Counted from the first letter of the stretch, positions 25,109 through 34,015 are shown. The stretch: 64,000 nt of DNA from JAPOKJ01 sp031421635 (GCA_031421635.1 JANOPA010000103.1:33488-97487), one strand, 5' to 3'. A program made the numbers and translations. The notes: a model not told the origin generated them from the letters alone.

Positions 25109-26644
25109 ATGCCGCCAGTTCAAGAATTCATTTTGACAAAATTTCACGCTGTGCCTTCCAAAGTTCAATGGGGCGGAGTGACTATGGCAGGGTTACTGTG
25201 CGCAGCTTTTGCCGCATACGGGGTCGCTCCAGAGGGCGCGACGGGGTTACCAGCTCAAGGCACATCGAAGCAAGTCACTGAACTGATTGCGCCCATCAAA
25301 AGTGCCGCGGCAATGACCCTTCCGAACGAAGCGTCCGCCGAAACCGGCCTGGCACCGTTCGTTGCGCTTGCGAATCCTCAAGAAGCTGGGGTGATCGTTG
25401 CCGCTCCTGCGGTGCTGACTCAAGTTAAATTGGCTCCAGCGACGATCAATAAAACTGCGGTTGGCTCTGTGCCTGGCACGCTTTCCTTGCCCCCGCGCCT
25501 TGATCGCTTTCTTCAGTCCGAAAAAGTTCGCAAAGGCGACTCCATTGCGAGCTTACTAAGCCGCCTTGGCGCAAGCGACTCTGAATTGCTCAAATTCATT
25601 GCCAAAAATCCAGTGGCGGTACCCTTCGCCAAAATCCAGCCTGGTCGGATGGTGCAAGCGGAAATTGGCTCTGAAGGGAAAATTTATTCCCTTCACTATG
25701 TTCAGCCAGCACTTGACGATGAAGACGGTGCGGTAACGCCCGGCACTCGCTTCTCCTTAAGTAGGGGCGATGATGGCTTTTTCGTCAAACAAGAAGCCGC
25801 CAAACTCAGCACTTACACCGATACCAAAGTATTCTCAATACGCAGCACGCTTGCAGCGGCCGCCGAAAGCTCCAAAGTTCCAGAATCTGTCGCCAATCAA
25901 ATCGTTGACTTGTTTTCAGACGTGATTGACTTCGAAAAAGAAGCGCGCCGCGGTGACCGAGTCAAGGTCATTTACGAAACATTGGCGGATGCACAAAGCC
26001 TCGAGGCACCGGTTCCTGGACGTGTTCTCGCGGTGGAGTGGGTTAGCGGAAAGCGCGTGTATACCGCTGTGTGGTTTGGAGATTCCAAAAATACTGACAG
26101 CGGCGAATATTATGCCTTTGACGGGAAAAGTTTGAAGAAGAGCTTCCTTCGCTATCCGATTGAATTCGCCAGAATCAGCTCTGAATTCTCTGAAGCTCGC
26201 AAACACCCCATCTTCAAAGATTGGCGTGCTCATCGTGGCGTTGATTTTGCGGCACCCTTAGGGACCAAAGTACGCTCCACGGGTGATGGAGCCATTGAGT
26301 TCATTGGCACGCAGCGCGGCTATGGCAATGTAATTACCGTGAAGCACGGTAAATTTAGCACCACCTACGCCCATTTGAACGAGTTCACCGAAGGCCTGAA
26401 AGTGGGCGTCAAAGTACGCCAGGGCGATGTGATTGGCTTTGTGGGCCGTACAGGTTTTGCCACGGGCGCGCATTTGCACTATGAGTTCAAAGTCGACGGC
26501 GAGCAAGCCAATCCGCTGACGGCAGAGCTGCCGTCTCGTGGCCCCTTGGATGCCACAAATAAAAAACTTTTAGCTCAAAAATCAGAGCAGGTGAAATCCT
26601 TGATGGCACAGTTAGGTACCGCCAAGCTTGCTCAATTTCAGTAG
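25109..26644 (+). CDS. M23-family peptidoglycan endopeptidase with OapA/LysM-like region
   Basis: The 511-residue protein has an N-terminal membrane or signal segment (GVTMAGLLCAAFAAYGV). A LysM/OapA-like region follows (VRKGDSIASLLSRLGASDSE), then a C-terminal LytM domain with the zinc ligands in HRGVDFAAPLGT and GAHLHYEFKVDG. It probably cleaves peptide crosslinks in the periplasm. It lies upstream of and codirectional with anmK, a cell-wall recycling gene, 90 bases apart. Confidence 0.9.
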   Translation: MPPVQEFILTKFHAVPSKVQWGGVTMAGLLCAAFAAYGVAPEGATGLPAQGTSKQVTELIAPIKSAAAMTLPNEASAETGLAPFVALANPQEAGVIVAAPAVLTQVKLAPATINKTAVGSVPGTLSLPPRLDRFLQSEKVRKGDSIASLLSRLGASDSELLKFIAKNPVAVPFAKIQPGRMVQAEIGSEGKIYSLHYVQPALDDEDGAVTPGTRFSLSRGDDGFFVKQEAAKLSTYTDTKVFSIRSTLAAAAESSKVPESVANQIVDLFSDVIDFEKEARRGDRVKVIYETLADAQSLEAPVPGRVLAVEWVSGKRVYTAVWFGDSKNTDSGEYYAFDGKSLKKSFLRYPIEFARISSEFSEARKHPIFKDWRAHRGVDFAAPLGTKVRSTGDGAIEFIGTQRGYGNVITVKHGKFSTTYAHLNEFTEGLKVGVKVRQGDVIGFVGRTGFATGAHLHYEFKVDGEQANPLTAELPSRGPLDATNKKLLAQKSEQVKSLMAQLGTAKLAQFQ

Positions 26645-26734
26645 ATTGTTGCATCAAAGCGATGCGTAGGTTCAAAGCCTGAATCGTCCTGTCTCTTGAA
26701 GACGCATCTTCAATTGAAGGCCGGGTAAAACATC

Positions 26735-27928
26735 TTGGATACGGTGCAAGGACCGACCTCTGAAATATGCATCGGGCTCATGTCTGGGACAAGCCTGGAT
26801 GGAGTAGATGGTGTACTGGTGGAATTTTCAACTCGGCCCGAAGGGCAGGTTCGGCTTAGAACTCTGGCCAGTGCGTCCATTGACATGCCTTCCGAATTGC
26901 AAAATCGACTGCGTTCACTCGCTCGCGGCGACTATTCGAGCTTACCCTCTGAAACGGCACATTCCTCAGACCCTATCGAAGCCGCTGCGCTCGCCGCGAA
27001 CGATCTTTCAGACCTCTATTTGGAGGTCATTCAAATCCTTAGGGCTCAATCACCGGGCTCGGCCATTCAAGTCATCGGCGCGCACGGCCAGACGATTCGA
27101 CATCGCCCTGAGCTGGGTTTCACACTTCAACTTATCAACGGCGCGCGAATTGCTGCCCTGAGCGAACTACCGACGATTTGCGACTTTAGAAGCAGCGATG
27201 TCGCCCTAAGCGGCCAAGGTGCTCCCCTCGTACCACTTTTCCATCAGGAGGCTCTCGCTAGCAAGGTCGAAACTCGCGTCATCCTCAATCTCGGTGGAAT
27301 CGCCAATCTCAGCGTACTCGATGCGGAAAGTGTCTCCGGTTTTGATACCGGGCCGGCTAGTACTCTTCTCGATACCTGGGCACAGAAACATTTGGGCAAG
27401 CCTTTCGACCAGGACGGGACGTGGGCGGCCTCAGGCAATTGTGATCAAGCCCTACTCGACCACTTCATGTACGAGCCGTACTTTGCCCGCGTGGCCCCTA
27501 AGAGCACAGGTCGTGAGCTCTTTAGCGCAGCGTGGCTGGAAGCGAAGCTGTCCTCATTTAAGGCTCACCTCCCCCTCCTTGCGGCTGACATACAGGCCAC
27601 CCTGAGTCAGCTAAGCGCCCGTTCCATTGCAGAAGCATCTCGAAGGGTAATTGCGAGCAGCAAGGAAGGCAAGATCGCTTTCTATGCCTGCGGTGGTGGC
27701 GTGAAAAATAAGCAGTTAATGAGCGACATTTGTGACGCCTTGCAGAACAAATTCAGTCCTGAGCTTAAGCTTCGAACCTCGAGCGCACTGGGTATTGAAG
27801 CGCAGCAAATGGAAGCCTGTGCATTCGCTTGGTTGGCTTGGAAACGCTGGAATCAGCAGCCATTAAACTATCGCCCGGTGACCGGGTCGAGGCGCCCACA
27901 CATTGCGGGCGCCCTGTATCTGCCTTAG
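26735..27928 (+). CDS. anmK: Anhydro-N-acetylmuramic acid kinase
   Basis: The 397-residue sugar kinase shows GLMSGTSLDGVDGVLV, IGAHGQTIRH, LNLGGIANLS and GFDTGPASTLLD. It converts anhydroMurNAc to MurNAc-6-phosphate during wall recycling. The frame opens with TTG at 26735; no ATG precedes the essential MSGTSLDG, so a non-ATG start is required. Confidence 0.95.
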   Translation: MDTVQGPTSEICIGLMSGTSLDGVDGVLVEFSTRPEGQVRLRTLASASIDMPSELQNRLRSLARGDYSSLPSETAHSSDPIEAAALAANDLSDLYLEVIQILRAQSPGSAIQVIGAHGQTIRHRPELGFTLQLINGARIAALSELPTICDFRSSDVALSGQGAPLVPLFHQEALASKVETRVILNLGGIANLSVLDAESVSGFDTGPASTLLDTWAQKHLGKPFDQDGTWAASGNCDQALLDHFMYEPYFARVAPKSTGRELFSAAWLEAKLSSFKAHLPLLAADIQATLSQLSARSIAEASRRVIASSKEGKIAFYACGGGVKNKQLMSDICDALQNKFSPELKLRTSSALGIEAQQMEACAFAWLAWKRWNQQPLNYRPVTGSRRPHIAGALYLP

Positions 27929-27950
27929 CGCCCGGGCGCGAGTCTTTGGG

Positions 27951-28301
27951 TTAGGCCGAGAACGAAGAACCGCACCCGCAGGTACTGGTGGCATTCGGAT
28001 TCTTAATCACAAACTGCGAGCCATTGATATCGTCTTTATAGTCGATCTCAGCGCCCACCAAATACTGGTAACTCATCGCATCGATCAACAAAGTGACGCC
28101 ATTCTTGATGAGCGAGGTGTCGTCGTCATTAACTTCCTCGTCAAATGTAAAGCCATACTGAAAACCGGAGCAACCGCCACCTTGCACAAACACCCGCAAT
28201 TTCAGAGCGTCATTGCCCTCTTCTTCAATGAGAGATTTAACCTTGGCTGCCGCGTTATCAGTAAAAACAAAGGGTGAGGGTAGTTCTGCAACGGCATTCA
28301 T
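27951..28301 (-). CDS. erpA: Iron-sulfur cluster insertion protein ErpA
   Basis: The 116-residue A-type carrier has the three conserved Cys in GGGCSGFQYGF and STCGCGSSF. It delivers Fe-S clusters to apoproteins such as isoprenoid enzymes. It is convergent with anmK, with 22 bases between stops. Confidence 0.95.
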   Translation of the reverse strand: MNAVAELPSPFVFTDNAAAKVKSLIEEEGNDALKLRVFVQGGGCSGFQYGFTFDEEVNDDDTSLIKNGVTLLIDAMSYQYLVGAEIDYKDDINGSQFVIKNPNATSTCGCGSSFSA

Positions 28302-28340
28302 AAAAACTCCATATTATTCAAAGCAATCGAAACATTAAAA

Positions 28341-28742
28341 TTAGTTCTCGTTACTCGCAGCTAACTTGAGGCCAGGTCGGCCATTTTCAAGATGCATGAG
28401 CGTACCATCAACCACCGCTCCATGATGCATTTCCAGAGCGACATAATGGATTTCTCCGGTGATTTTTGCCTTCGGCTGAAGCTCAATCGAGACTGTCGCG
28501 GTAATCGGCCCGGAAATGGCACCATTGACCATCAGATGGGCAGCATTGACCATTCCTTCAATTCTTCCAGACTCCGACAGCACCAAAGTCGAAGCAGCTC
28601 CGTCCTCAGCGACGACATTTCCAATGACAGTGCCATCGATGCGCAAACCACCTTTAAATCGGACATTGCCTTCAATAGTCGTACCGGCACTGATCAGGCT
28701 TTCAATCGCTGCACTGCTGGCGGTAGTTTTTTTGTTAAACAT
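28341..28742 (-). CDS. Bactofilin (polymer-forming cytoskeletal protein)
   Basis: The 133-residue protein has the bactofilin beta-helix repeat pattern (GTTIEGNVRFKGGLRIDGTVIGNV; GRIEGMVNAAHLMVNGAISG; KITGEIHYVALEMHHGAVVDG). Bactofilins self-assemble into membrane-associated filaments that often recruit wall enzymes. Its neighbours erpA and the DUF6776 gene are on the same strand. Confidence 0.9.
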   Translation of the reverse strand: MFNKKTTASSAAIESLISAGTTIEGNVRFKGGLRIDGTVIGNVVAEDGAASTLVLSESGRIEGMVNAAHLMVNGAISGPITATVSIELQPKAKITGEIHYVALEMHHGAVVDGTLMHLENGRPGLKLAASNEN

Positions 28743-28831
28743 CGCTTTGTCCTTTCTCGGAAGAGCCCTATTTTACCTGTTTCACTGCAAAACCCTGCCC
28801 TCGCTCCATAAAGACGAGGACTTAAGTTGGG

Positions 28832-29572
28832 TCATCGGGAAATAGACTGTTGGGCGCGTACAGCGCCTCGCTCTAAAACCCGTAGTTGAAATGTCTTTAA
28901 GACCGCGCCAGCAGGAATGTACACCTGGCCGTCCACCTTTAGGTAGCGCGTGAAATTGAGCTTCATATTGTCCGGAGCCTTACCTTCACCACCCTTTGGA
29001 TCAGGCACGACCAGCGTAAGTGGCTTGCCTTCGCTCACCAAGGTCATCACGATTTGCAGTGAGCCCTGAAAGTTTCTCTCCTCACGCCCACCTTGCACGA
29101 CCAAGGCCCGATAACGAAGTTGATTCGGCACAGTATCAGGCAAGACCTCGAGGCTTCGAACGGCGATAACCTCGCCCTGTCCACCGCTTGGCAAGAGCCT
29201 TTCGAAATAAGACAAATCCGCTTTCAATTTAGCGTTTTCAGCCTCCATACTTTTGACTTGATCCGAAAGCTGCTTAACCGTGGACTGCTCCACTTTCAGA
29301 TTGCTATCGGAGGCATTAACGATAGCCGCGAGGCGCTTACGCTCGGCAGTCTCTTTTTCAAGCGCCGTCTTGGCTGCCTGCAAATCCCCAACAAGCGTGG
29401 CGCGCTCCGCCTTAGCATTTCCAAACATGGCCTGCCAACCCCAGACAGCCAGCCCAGCCCCGATCACCGCCGCCAACACTACCCCGGCGAGCCGCAGTGG
29501 CCATGGTGTGTGTTTCTTAACAGTCAGCTTAGTGGCGGCAGCCGCACTGGGTCGACGACGAGGCAAAGCCAT
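28832..29572 (-). CDS. DUF6776-like membrane-anchored coiled-coil protein
   Basis: The 246-residue protein has a basic N-terminus, one membrane helix (LRLAGVVLAAVIGAGLAVWGW) and a long coiled coil (about residues 55-125, heptads from ERATLVGDLQAAKTALE to ENAKLKADL). A beta-rich C-terminal domain follows. It is probably periplasmic with an inner-membrane anchor. The family occurs next to bactofilin genes in betaproteobacteria from memory. Function is unknown. Confidence 0.7.
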   Translation of the reverse strand: MALPRRRPSAAAATKLTVKKHTPWPLRLAGVVLAAVIGAGLAVWGWQAMFGNAKAERATLVGDLQAAKTALEKETAERKRLAAIVNASDSNLKVEQSTVKQLSDQVKSMEAENAKLKADLSYFERLLPSGGQGEVIAVRSLEVLPDTVPNQLRYRALVVQGGREERNFQGSLQIVMTLVSEGKPLTLVVPDPKGGEGKAPDNMKLNFTRYLKVDGQVYIPAGAVLKTFQLRVLERGAVRAQQSISR

Positions 29573-29768
29573 CGCTCAATCACAGCACGCTGATAATCGG
29601 CGTGCATGCAATTTCTCGCCTTGAACAAATAATAAATTTTCTATGATCATCCGTGTCATTTCACTGCCCAACACAACACACCATTCGACCCAACGAAGTT
29701 CAAACCCAACGTCATCATGCCGCTTATTATCCTCCTGTTGGCGAAGCCGCGGGAAAACAGGCGCACAT

Positions 29769-29797
29769 AAAAAAAGCCGCATTTGATATGCGGCTTT
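29769..29797 (-). terminator. Intrinsic terminator of rplM-rpsI
   Basis: AAAGCCGCAT (29773-29782) pairs perfectly with ATGCGGCTTT (29788-29797) around TTGAT. It is followed on the minus strand by a T-tract (A-run 29769-29775). It lies 43 bases after the rpsI stop. Confidence 0.85.
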
Positions 29798-29839
29798 CTC
29801 GGGCCCGGCCATGAGCCGGACACTCTTGCTGACCGTAGA

Positions 29840-30232
29840 TCAGCGCTTGCTAAACTGCTTACGACGACGAGCTTTGCGAAGACCGACTTTCTTACGCTCA
29901 ACTTCGCGTGCATCACGGGTCACAAGACCAGCGTGCGATAAAGCAGGCTTCAGAGTTGCATCGTAATCAATCAGGGCGCGAGTGATACCGTGACGCACTG
30001 CACCGGCTTGACCCGATTCGCCACCACCGTGAACATTCACCATGATGTCAAACGTATCAGTCATTTGAGAGACGTCGAGCGGCTGACGAACCAGCATGCG
30101 GCCAGTTTCACGGGCAAAATATTGCTCGATGGGTTTGCCGTTAATGACGATAGCGCCGGAGCCTTTTTTCATGAAGACCCGAGCCACTGAGCTCTTGCGT
30201 CGGCCTGTGCCGTAGTTGTATTCGCCGATCAT
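29840..30232 (-). CDS. rpsI: 30S ribosomal protein S9
   Basis: This is a 130-residue S9 with YNYGTGRRKSSVARVF at the start and the invariant basic C-terminus GLRKARRRKQFSKR that reaches the P-site tRNA. It is the second gene of the rplM-rpsI operon, three bases after rplM. Confidence 0.98.
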   Translation of the reverse strand: MIGEYNYGTGRRKSSVARVFMKKGSGAIVINGKPIEQYFARETGRMLVRQPLDVSQMTDTFDIMVNVHGGGESGQAGAVRHGITRALIDYDATLKPALSHAGLVTRDAREVERKKVGLRKARRRKQFSKR

Positions 30233-30235
30233 GGA

Positions 30236-30664
30236 TTAAATCTCCAAAGCCTTAGGTTGTTGGGCGGTATGAGGATGCGTAGCCTCGGCGTAAACCTTCA
30301 GCTTTTTAATCATCGCGTAGCCCAGTGGGCCTTTGGGCAACATGCCCTTGACGGCCTTCTCTAGAGCACGGCCGGGAAAACGGTCTTGCATCTTGGAGAA
30401 ATTCGTCTCGCTAATGCCACCGGGATAGCCCGAGTGACGATAGTAAACTTTGTCGTTGGCTTTATTGCCCGTGACGCGGATTTGGCCGGCGTTCACCACA
30501 ACAATAAAATCACCTGTGTCCACGTGAGGCGTGTACTCAGGCTTATGCTTGCCGCGCAGACGCTTGGCAATCTCGGCCGCTAAGCGACCCAATACTTTGT
30601 CAGCGCCATCAACCACGAACCAGTCGTGTTGAACTTCATGCGCTTTTGCGGAAAATGTTTTCAT
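30236..30664 (-). CDS. rplM: 50S ribosomal protein L13
   Basis: This is a 142-residue L13 (same length as E. coli) with LGRLAAEIAKRLRGKHKPEY, TPHVDTGDFIVVVNA and KGMLPKGPLGYAMIKKLKVY. Start MKTFSAK at 30664 matches the family; the longer frame to 30685 is not needed. Confidence 0.98.
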   Translation of the reverse strand: MKTFSAKAHEVQHDWFVVDGADKVLGRLAAEIAKRLRGKHKPEYTPHVDTGDFIVVVNAGQIRVTGNKANDKVYYRHSGYPGGISETNFSKMQDRFPGRALEKAVKGMLPKGPLGYAMIKKLKVYAEATHPHTAQQPKALEI

Positions 30665-30712
30665 GGTGGTATCTCGTTCTTGCACTACGCTAGTTGCTTA
30701 CGCTGGTTGGAG

Positions 30713-30769
30713 GCGCCTCAAACGAGGCGCTTCGATGTAGACGCTTGTTAAATACGCTCTTTTGCGTAT
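30713..30769 (-). promoter_or_regulatory. Hairpins in the rplM 5' leader
   Basis: Two perfect stems lie upstream of rplM: GCGCCTC/GAGGCGC with a 4-base loop (30713-30730) and ATACGC/GCGTAT (30752-30769). Ribosomal-protein operons often carry autoregulatory leaders; whether these serve that purpose is inference. Confidence 0.35.
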
Positions 30770-30835
30770 CACCATTCGCGTTTTTGCAGCTAAGCCCACG
30801 ATTGTAACACGACCTTACCAATCAAAAGAAGGAAT

Positions 30836-30864
30836 AAAAAAAGCCCCGGCTTACGCCAGGGCTT
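30836..30864 (-). terminator. Intrinsic terminator of the candidate small RNA
   Basis: AAGCCCCGGC (30841-30850) pairs with GCCAGGGCTT (30855-30864) with one mismatch and a 4-base loop. Seven T residues follow on the minus strand (A-run 30836-30842). The nearest upstream minus-strand gene is coq7, almost 850 bases away beyond a plus-strand gene. Confidence 0.8.
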
Positions 30865-30943
30865 GAATCCACCTATATGAGGAGGGTGGAGGAGACATCG
30901 AGGGGTTGACTGGCTTTGCAACCACTGGTGCCAATCAACCGAT
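30836..30943 (-). ncRNA. Candidate small regulatory RNA with exposed CUCCUC motifs
   Basis: On the minus strand a -35-like TTGCAA (30973-30978), a 17-base spacer and a -10-like TAAAGT (30950-30955) predict a start near 30943. The transcript of about 108 nt would fold into an 11-bp stem (30904-30914 with 30930-30940, one G-U pair). It is followed by a single-stranded CUCCUC, then a 6-bp stem TCCACC/GGTGGA (30868-30890) whose loop again shows CUCCUC. An intrinsic terminator closes it. CU-rich anti-Shine-Dalgarno loops of this type occur in Hfq-dependent RNAs such as Rhodobacter CcsR and alphaproteobacterial alpha-r families. No protein-coding gene uses this terminator on this strand. The evidence is structural; expression is unproven. 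Confidence 0.6.
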
Positions 30944-31128
30944 GAATGAACTTTACTTGAAATTTTGCTGCATTGCAATAGATCAAACCACAAACGTGCC
31001 CTTCACAGCGACGTTTCGAGGAAAGGCTCTATTTTTACTGCCAAAATTCCACCAAACGCTACAATCGCGTCCAGCTCCACGCTTCATCGGTGAAGGACGG
31101 AGAAGGACACCGATTTTTAAGGCAAATT

Positions 31129-31554
31129 ATGCAAAGCACCGTTCGTTGGACCGGCCCTCATGGCATGAGTTTTATGGCCGAAACAGGAAGCGGTCATGCG
31201 GTCGTGATGGATGGCGCGCCTGAAGGCGGCGGAAAAAACCTCGGTCCTCGCCCTATGGAGATGGTCTTGCTCGGCACAGGCGGGTGTGCGGCCTATGACG
31301 TAGTACTCATTTTGCGCAAGAGCGGCCAGGACATTCGCACTTGTGACGTCCATTTAGACTCCACCCGGGCCGACACTGACCCGAAAGTATTTACCCAAAT
31401 TAAGTTTCACTTCGTGGTTTCAGGCAAAGGCTTGAAATCGAATTTGGTGGAGCGGGCAATCAAGCTGTCCCATGACAAGTACTGCTCTGCATCTGCCATG
31501 CTGGCGAAAACGGCTGAACTGCTTCTTACTTGGGAAATCGTCGAGGCCACCTAG
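31129..31554 (+). CDS. OsmC-family protein
   Basis: The 141-residue protein has the OsmC layout with both catalytic cysteines: GTGGCAAYDVVLILRK and HDKYCSASAML. OsmC/YhfA proteins reduce organic hydroperoxides or have unknown thiol-dependent roles; the LGPRPMEMVLLGTGGCA block is closer to the YhfA-type subgroup. The 31129 ATG was chosen over 31090 because MQSTVRWTGPHG fits the family start. Confidence 0.85.
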   Translation: MQSTVRWTGPHGMSFMAETGSGHAVVMDGAPEGGGKNLGPRPMEMVLLGTGGCAAYDVVLILRKSGQDIRTCDVHLDSTRADTDPKVFTQIKFHFVVSGKGLKSNLVERAIKLSHDKYCSASAMLAKTAELLLTWEIVEAT

Positions 31555-31709
31555 ATGGCGCTGCCCTTTTTCGTTGGCACGGCCTCCATGCCTCCAATTA
31601 AGTAGCGCAACTTCGAGTTAAAAAGCGACCTCCGTTTGCCGAGAGCGTCATCACATGGCTGTTGCTTCACTATCGCGCGACTATAGGCTGTTGCTTCTTC
31701 ATTGCGTGA

Positions 31710-32381
31710 CTATATATAGTGCGCGACACTCGTCATGACCTTGGCACTCAGCCTCATTGCCATACGAATCGGCCACATGAGCTCAACTCCACCCCGCCCA
31801 AGCGCCCATTTCCCATGCATTTCCTCCTCGGCCCGCATTTTCTCAACGACCGCCCTGGAAGCAATATCCCCCGACGGCAATCGCTCCAAATGACCAGCAA
31901 GATGCGCCTCAACTTGCTTTTCAGTCTCCGCCACAAAACCGAGACTGATCGAATCGCCCGCCAGGCCCGCCAGAAGTCCAAGCCCGAAAGCCCCACCAAA
32001 CCAAATTGGATTCAACAAAGAAGGTCGCGCGCCTAACTGATCTAAGCGGGCTTGCACCCATTCGAGATGACGACGCTCCTCTTGAGCCGCTTGTTGTAGT
32101 TGCGAGCGAAGCTGTGGATCTTGGGTAATGAGGGCTTGCGCCTCGTAGAGCGCCTGGGCGCAGACTTCTCCGACATGATTGACCCGCATCAGCGCACCAG
32201 AGAGCGTTCGCTCAGACTCAGCGAGCCCCTGATCTTCCGCCAAACCCGGGTAAGCCGAAGCCTCTGAACCACCGAATCGCGTTCCAGTTGAACTGCTCCC
32301 TCGAAATTCAATTGAGCGAAGAACCTGAGGTAGCCGTGCGCCGGAACTCAACAACCTATCCATTGCAGACAAATTTCGCAT
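31710..32381 (-). CDS. coq7: Coq7-type 2-polyprenyl-3-methyl-6-methoxy-1,4-benzoquinol hydroxylase
   Basis: The 223-residue di-iron hydroxylase of ubiquinone synthesis has ligand motifs LMRVNHVGEVCAQALYEAQ, EERRHLEWV and RAEEEMHGKWA. The start at 32381 was chosen for its strong GAGGAGA ribosome site; an upstream Met at 32420 also exists. The first ~55 residues are low-complexity and less typical. Confidence 0.92.
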   Translation of the reverse strand: MRNLSAMDRLLSSGARLPQVLRSIEFRGSSSTGTRFGGSEASAYPGLAEDQGLAESERTLSGALMRVNHVGEVCAQALYEAQALITQDPQLRSQLQQAAQEERRHLEWVQARLDQLGARPSLLNPIWFGGAFGLGLLAGLAGDSISLGFVAETEKQVEAHLAGHLERLPSGDIASRAVVEKMRAEEEMHGKWALGRGGVELMWPIRMAMRLSAKVMTSVAHYI

Positions 32382-32420
32382 TCTCTCCTCGCCCTCCTTC
32401 TCGAACCACTTAATCCTCAA

Positions 32421-32851
32421 CGCGCTTAAACAGCAGCTACTTCGATCAATTCCGACTAACTTTCGGGCATCATCTTATCCGTTGCGCGGTGGAGGGCGCC
32501 CAATAGGGTCACTTGAGGATCAAAATCCGATCTCAAGCGGGCGATGGCAAATGTGAATTCAACGAAATACTTCACACATTTTGATAATTTCTCAGAACAG
32601 GGACTGTTGCGGCCAAATAACAACACGAAGGCTTCAGATGTTGCGCCTCAACCACAAACAAGCCTGGTTTCCCCGTCGAATAGGAACTTTGTTTTGCCGA
32701 AGCGCAGCTTTTCCGGGACAATTGCCTCAGCTTCAGTCCGAACCGGTTTTTCCGTGGCACCAGCCTAGGTAGATGGATCGGGGAGTTGAGGCCAAACGTT
32801 TTCTAACCTTCACGTTTGGCCACTTACCTTAAAACTTTGGAGATAAACCTC
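32421..32851. promoter_or_regulatory. Porin upstream region with a 10-bp inverted repeat
   Basis: About 430 bases separate coq7 and the divergent porin gene. GGCCAAACGT (32790-32799) and ACGTTTGGCC (32812-32821) form a perfect inverted repeat 30 bases ahead of the porin ATG, probably in its 5' untranslated region. No RNA gene or convincing small ORF was recognised in the remainder. Confidence 0.45.
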
Positions 32852-33916
32852 ATGAAAAAATCGCTTTTAGCGGTAGCAGTTGCAGCAGCTCTTCCAGCTG
32901 CAGCATTTGCTCAATCTAGCGTTACCCTGTACGGAATCGTTGACCTAGGTCTAACCCGTACTGACAACGGTGTTGCAAGCAATATTAAAGTCGACAGCGG
33001 TATGCTCTCAAGCAGCCGTTTTGGTCTGCGCGGCGCTGAAGATCTTGGCGGTGGTTTGAAAGCCATTTTCAATATCGAAGGCGGCATGAACAATGACGAC
33101 GGCTCTGGTAAAGCAGGCGGCGGCCTGGATTTCACACGTCGTAGCGTTGTTGGTTTGAACGGTGGTTTCGGTGAAGTTCGTTTAGGCCGCGATTACACTC
33201 CAGCGTTCTTGATGGCTGGTAGCTGGGATCCACTGGGCTATGGTCACTACGGTAACATGCTGAACTACACGGTAGGTAGCAATGGCGCCGGCTTAGGTGG
33301 TACTTCAGTTCGTTTCAGCAATGCCATTTTCTATGACAGCCCATCCTTCGGTGGCTTCAAAATCGGCGCGGCTTATCGCTTCGGTGAAGTTGCTGGTGCT
33401 AGCGACAATGGCCGTGGCTTCTCGGTCTCCGGCGGCTACGCTGCTGGCCCGATCAACGTCGGCGCCTACTATGAGAACAGCAACCAAACGGCTGCTACAG
33501 TTCCAGGCACATTCTTTGCTCCAGGCACGCTTGCAGTGAAGAAATTCGGTGTGGGCGGCGGCTATGACTTTGGTGCTTTCGGCGTCAAGGCCAGCTACCA
33601 AAAGACTGATCCTGATGGCGCGAGCAATGCTGTCAAGTTCTTCAACGTGGGTGGTAACGTTGTTTTAGGTGCAGGTCAGTTGTTGTTGAGCTACTCGCAA
33701 GCTACTCCTGAGGCATGGACTGGTAAAGTCAAGACCTTTGGTATCGCTTACGACTATCCTTTGAGCAAGCGCACCATGACTTACATCTCATACGGTCAAG
33801 TTAGCAACAGCGGCAATGCTCAAGGTAACTTGTTCTCGTCCGATACAGCAGTAGTGACTGCTGGTGCTGGCCTGAACGCTAAGGCCTTCGGTCTGGGTGT
33901 TCGTCACTCGTTCTAA
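32852..33916 (+). CDS. Gram-negative trimeric porin
   Basis: The 354-residue outer-membrane porin has a signal peptide (MKKSLLAVAVAAALPAAAFA-QS). Its barrel begins SSVTLYGIVDLGLTR, with the SSRFGLRGAEDLGGGLKAIF block and the C-terminal aromatic ending GLGVRHSF needed for BAM insertion. The start follows a GGAGATAAACCTC site. Codon use is more even than neighbours and consistent with high expression. The gene is followed by a strong terminator and faces a second porin. Confidence 0.93.
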   Translation: MKKSLLAVAVAAALPAAAFAQSSVTLYGIVDLGLTRTDNGVASNIKVDSGMLSSSRFGLRGAEDLGGGLKAIFNIEGGMNNDDGSGKAGGGLDFTRRSVVGLNGGFGEVRLGRDYTPAFLMAGSWDPLGYGHYGNMLNYTVGSNGAGLGGTSVRFSNAIFYDSPSFGGFKIGAAYRFGEVAGASDNGRGFSVSGGYAAGPINVGAYYENSNQTAATVPGTFFAPGTLAVKKFGVGGGYDFGAFGVKASYQKTDPDGASNAVKFFNVGGNVVLGAGQLLLSYSQATPEAWTGKVKTFGIAYDYPLSKRTMTYISYGQVSNSGNAQGNLFSSDTAVVTAGAGLNAKAFGLGVRHSF

Positions 33917-33962
33917 TTTAGGTTAGAAGCTCTATCGTTTCGATAGAGTTTCTACTAGATTG

Positions 33963-33989
33963 AAACGCCAGCTTTGCTGGCGTTTTTTT
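33963..33989 (+). terminator. Intrinsic terminator of the first porin gene
   Basis: AAACGCCAGC (33963-33972) pairs perfectly with GCTGGCGTTT (33976-33985) around TTT, followed by a run of seven T. A second hairpin CTCTATCG/CGATAGAG (33931-33949) precedes it. Confidence 0.9.
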
Positions 33990-34015
33990 GCTCACCAAAC
34001 CTCGGTGACGAAGAA

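Noticed and set aside
32544..32768. A 74-residue ORF in the coq7-porin gap
   Set aside because: It has low-complexity composition, no ribosome site, no recognisable domain and several competing frames over the same bases.
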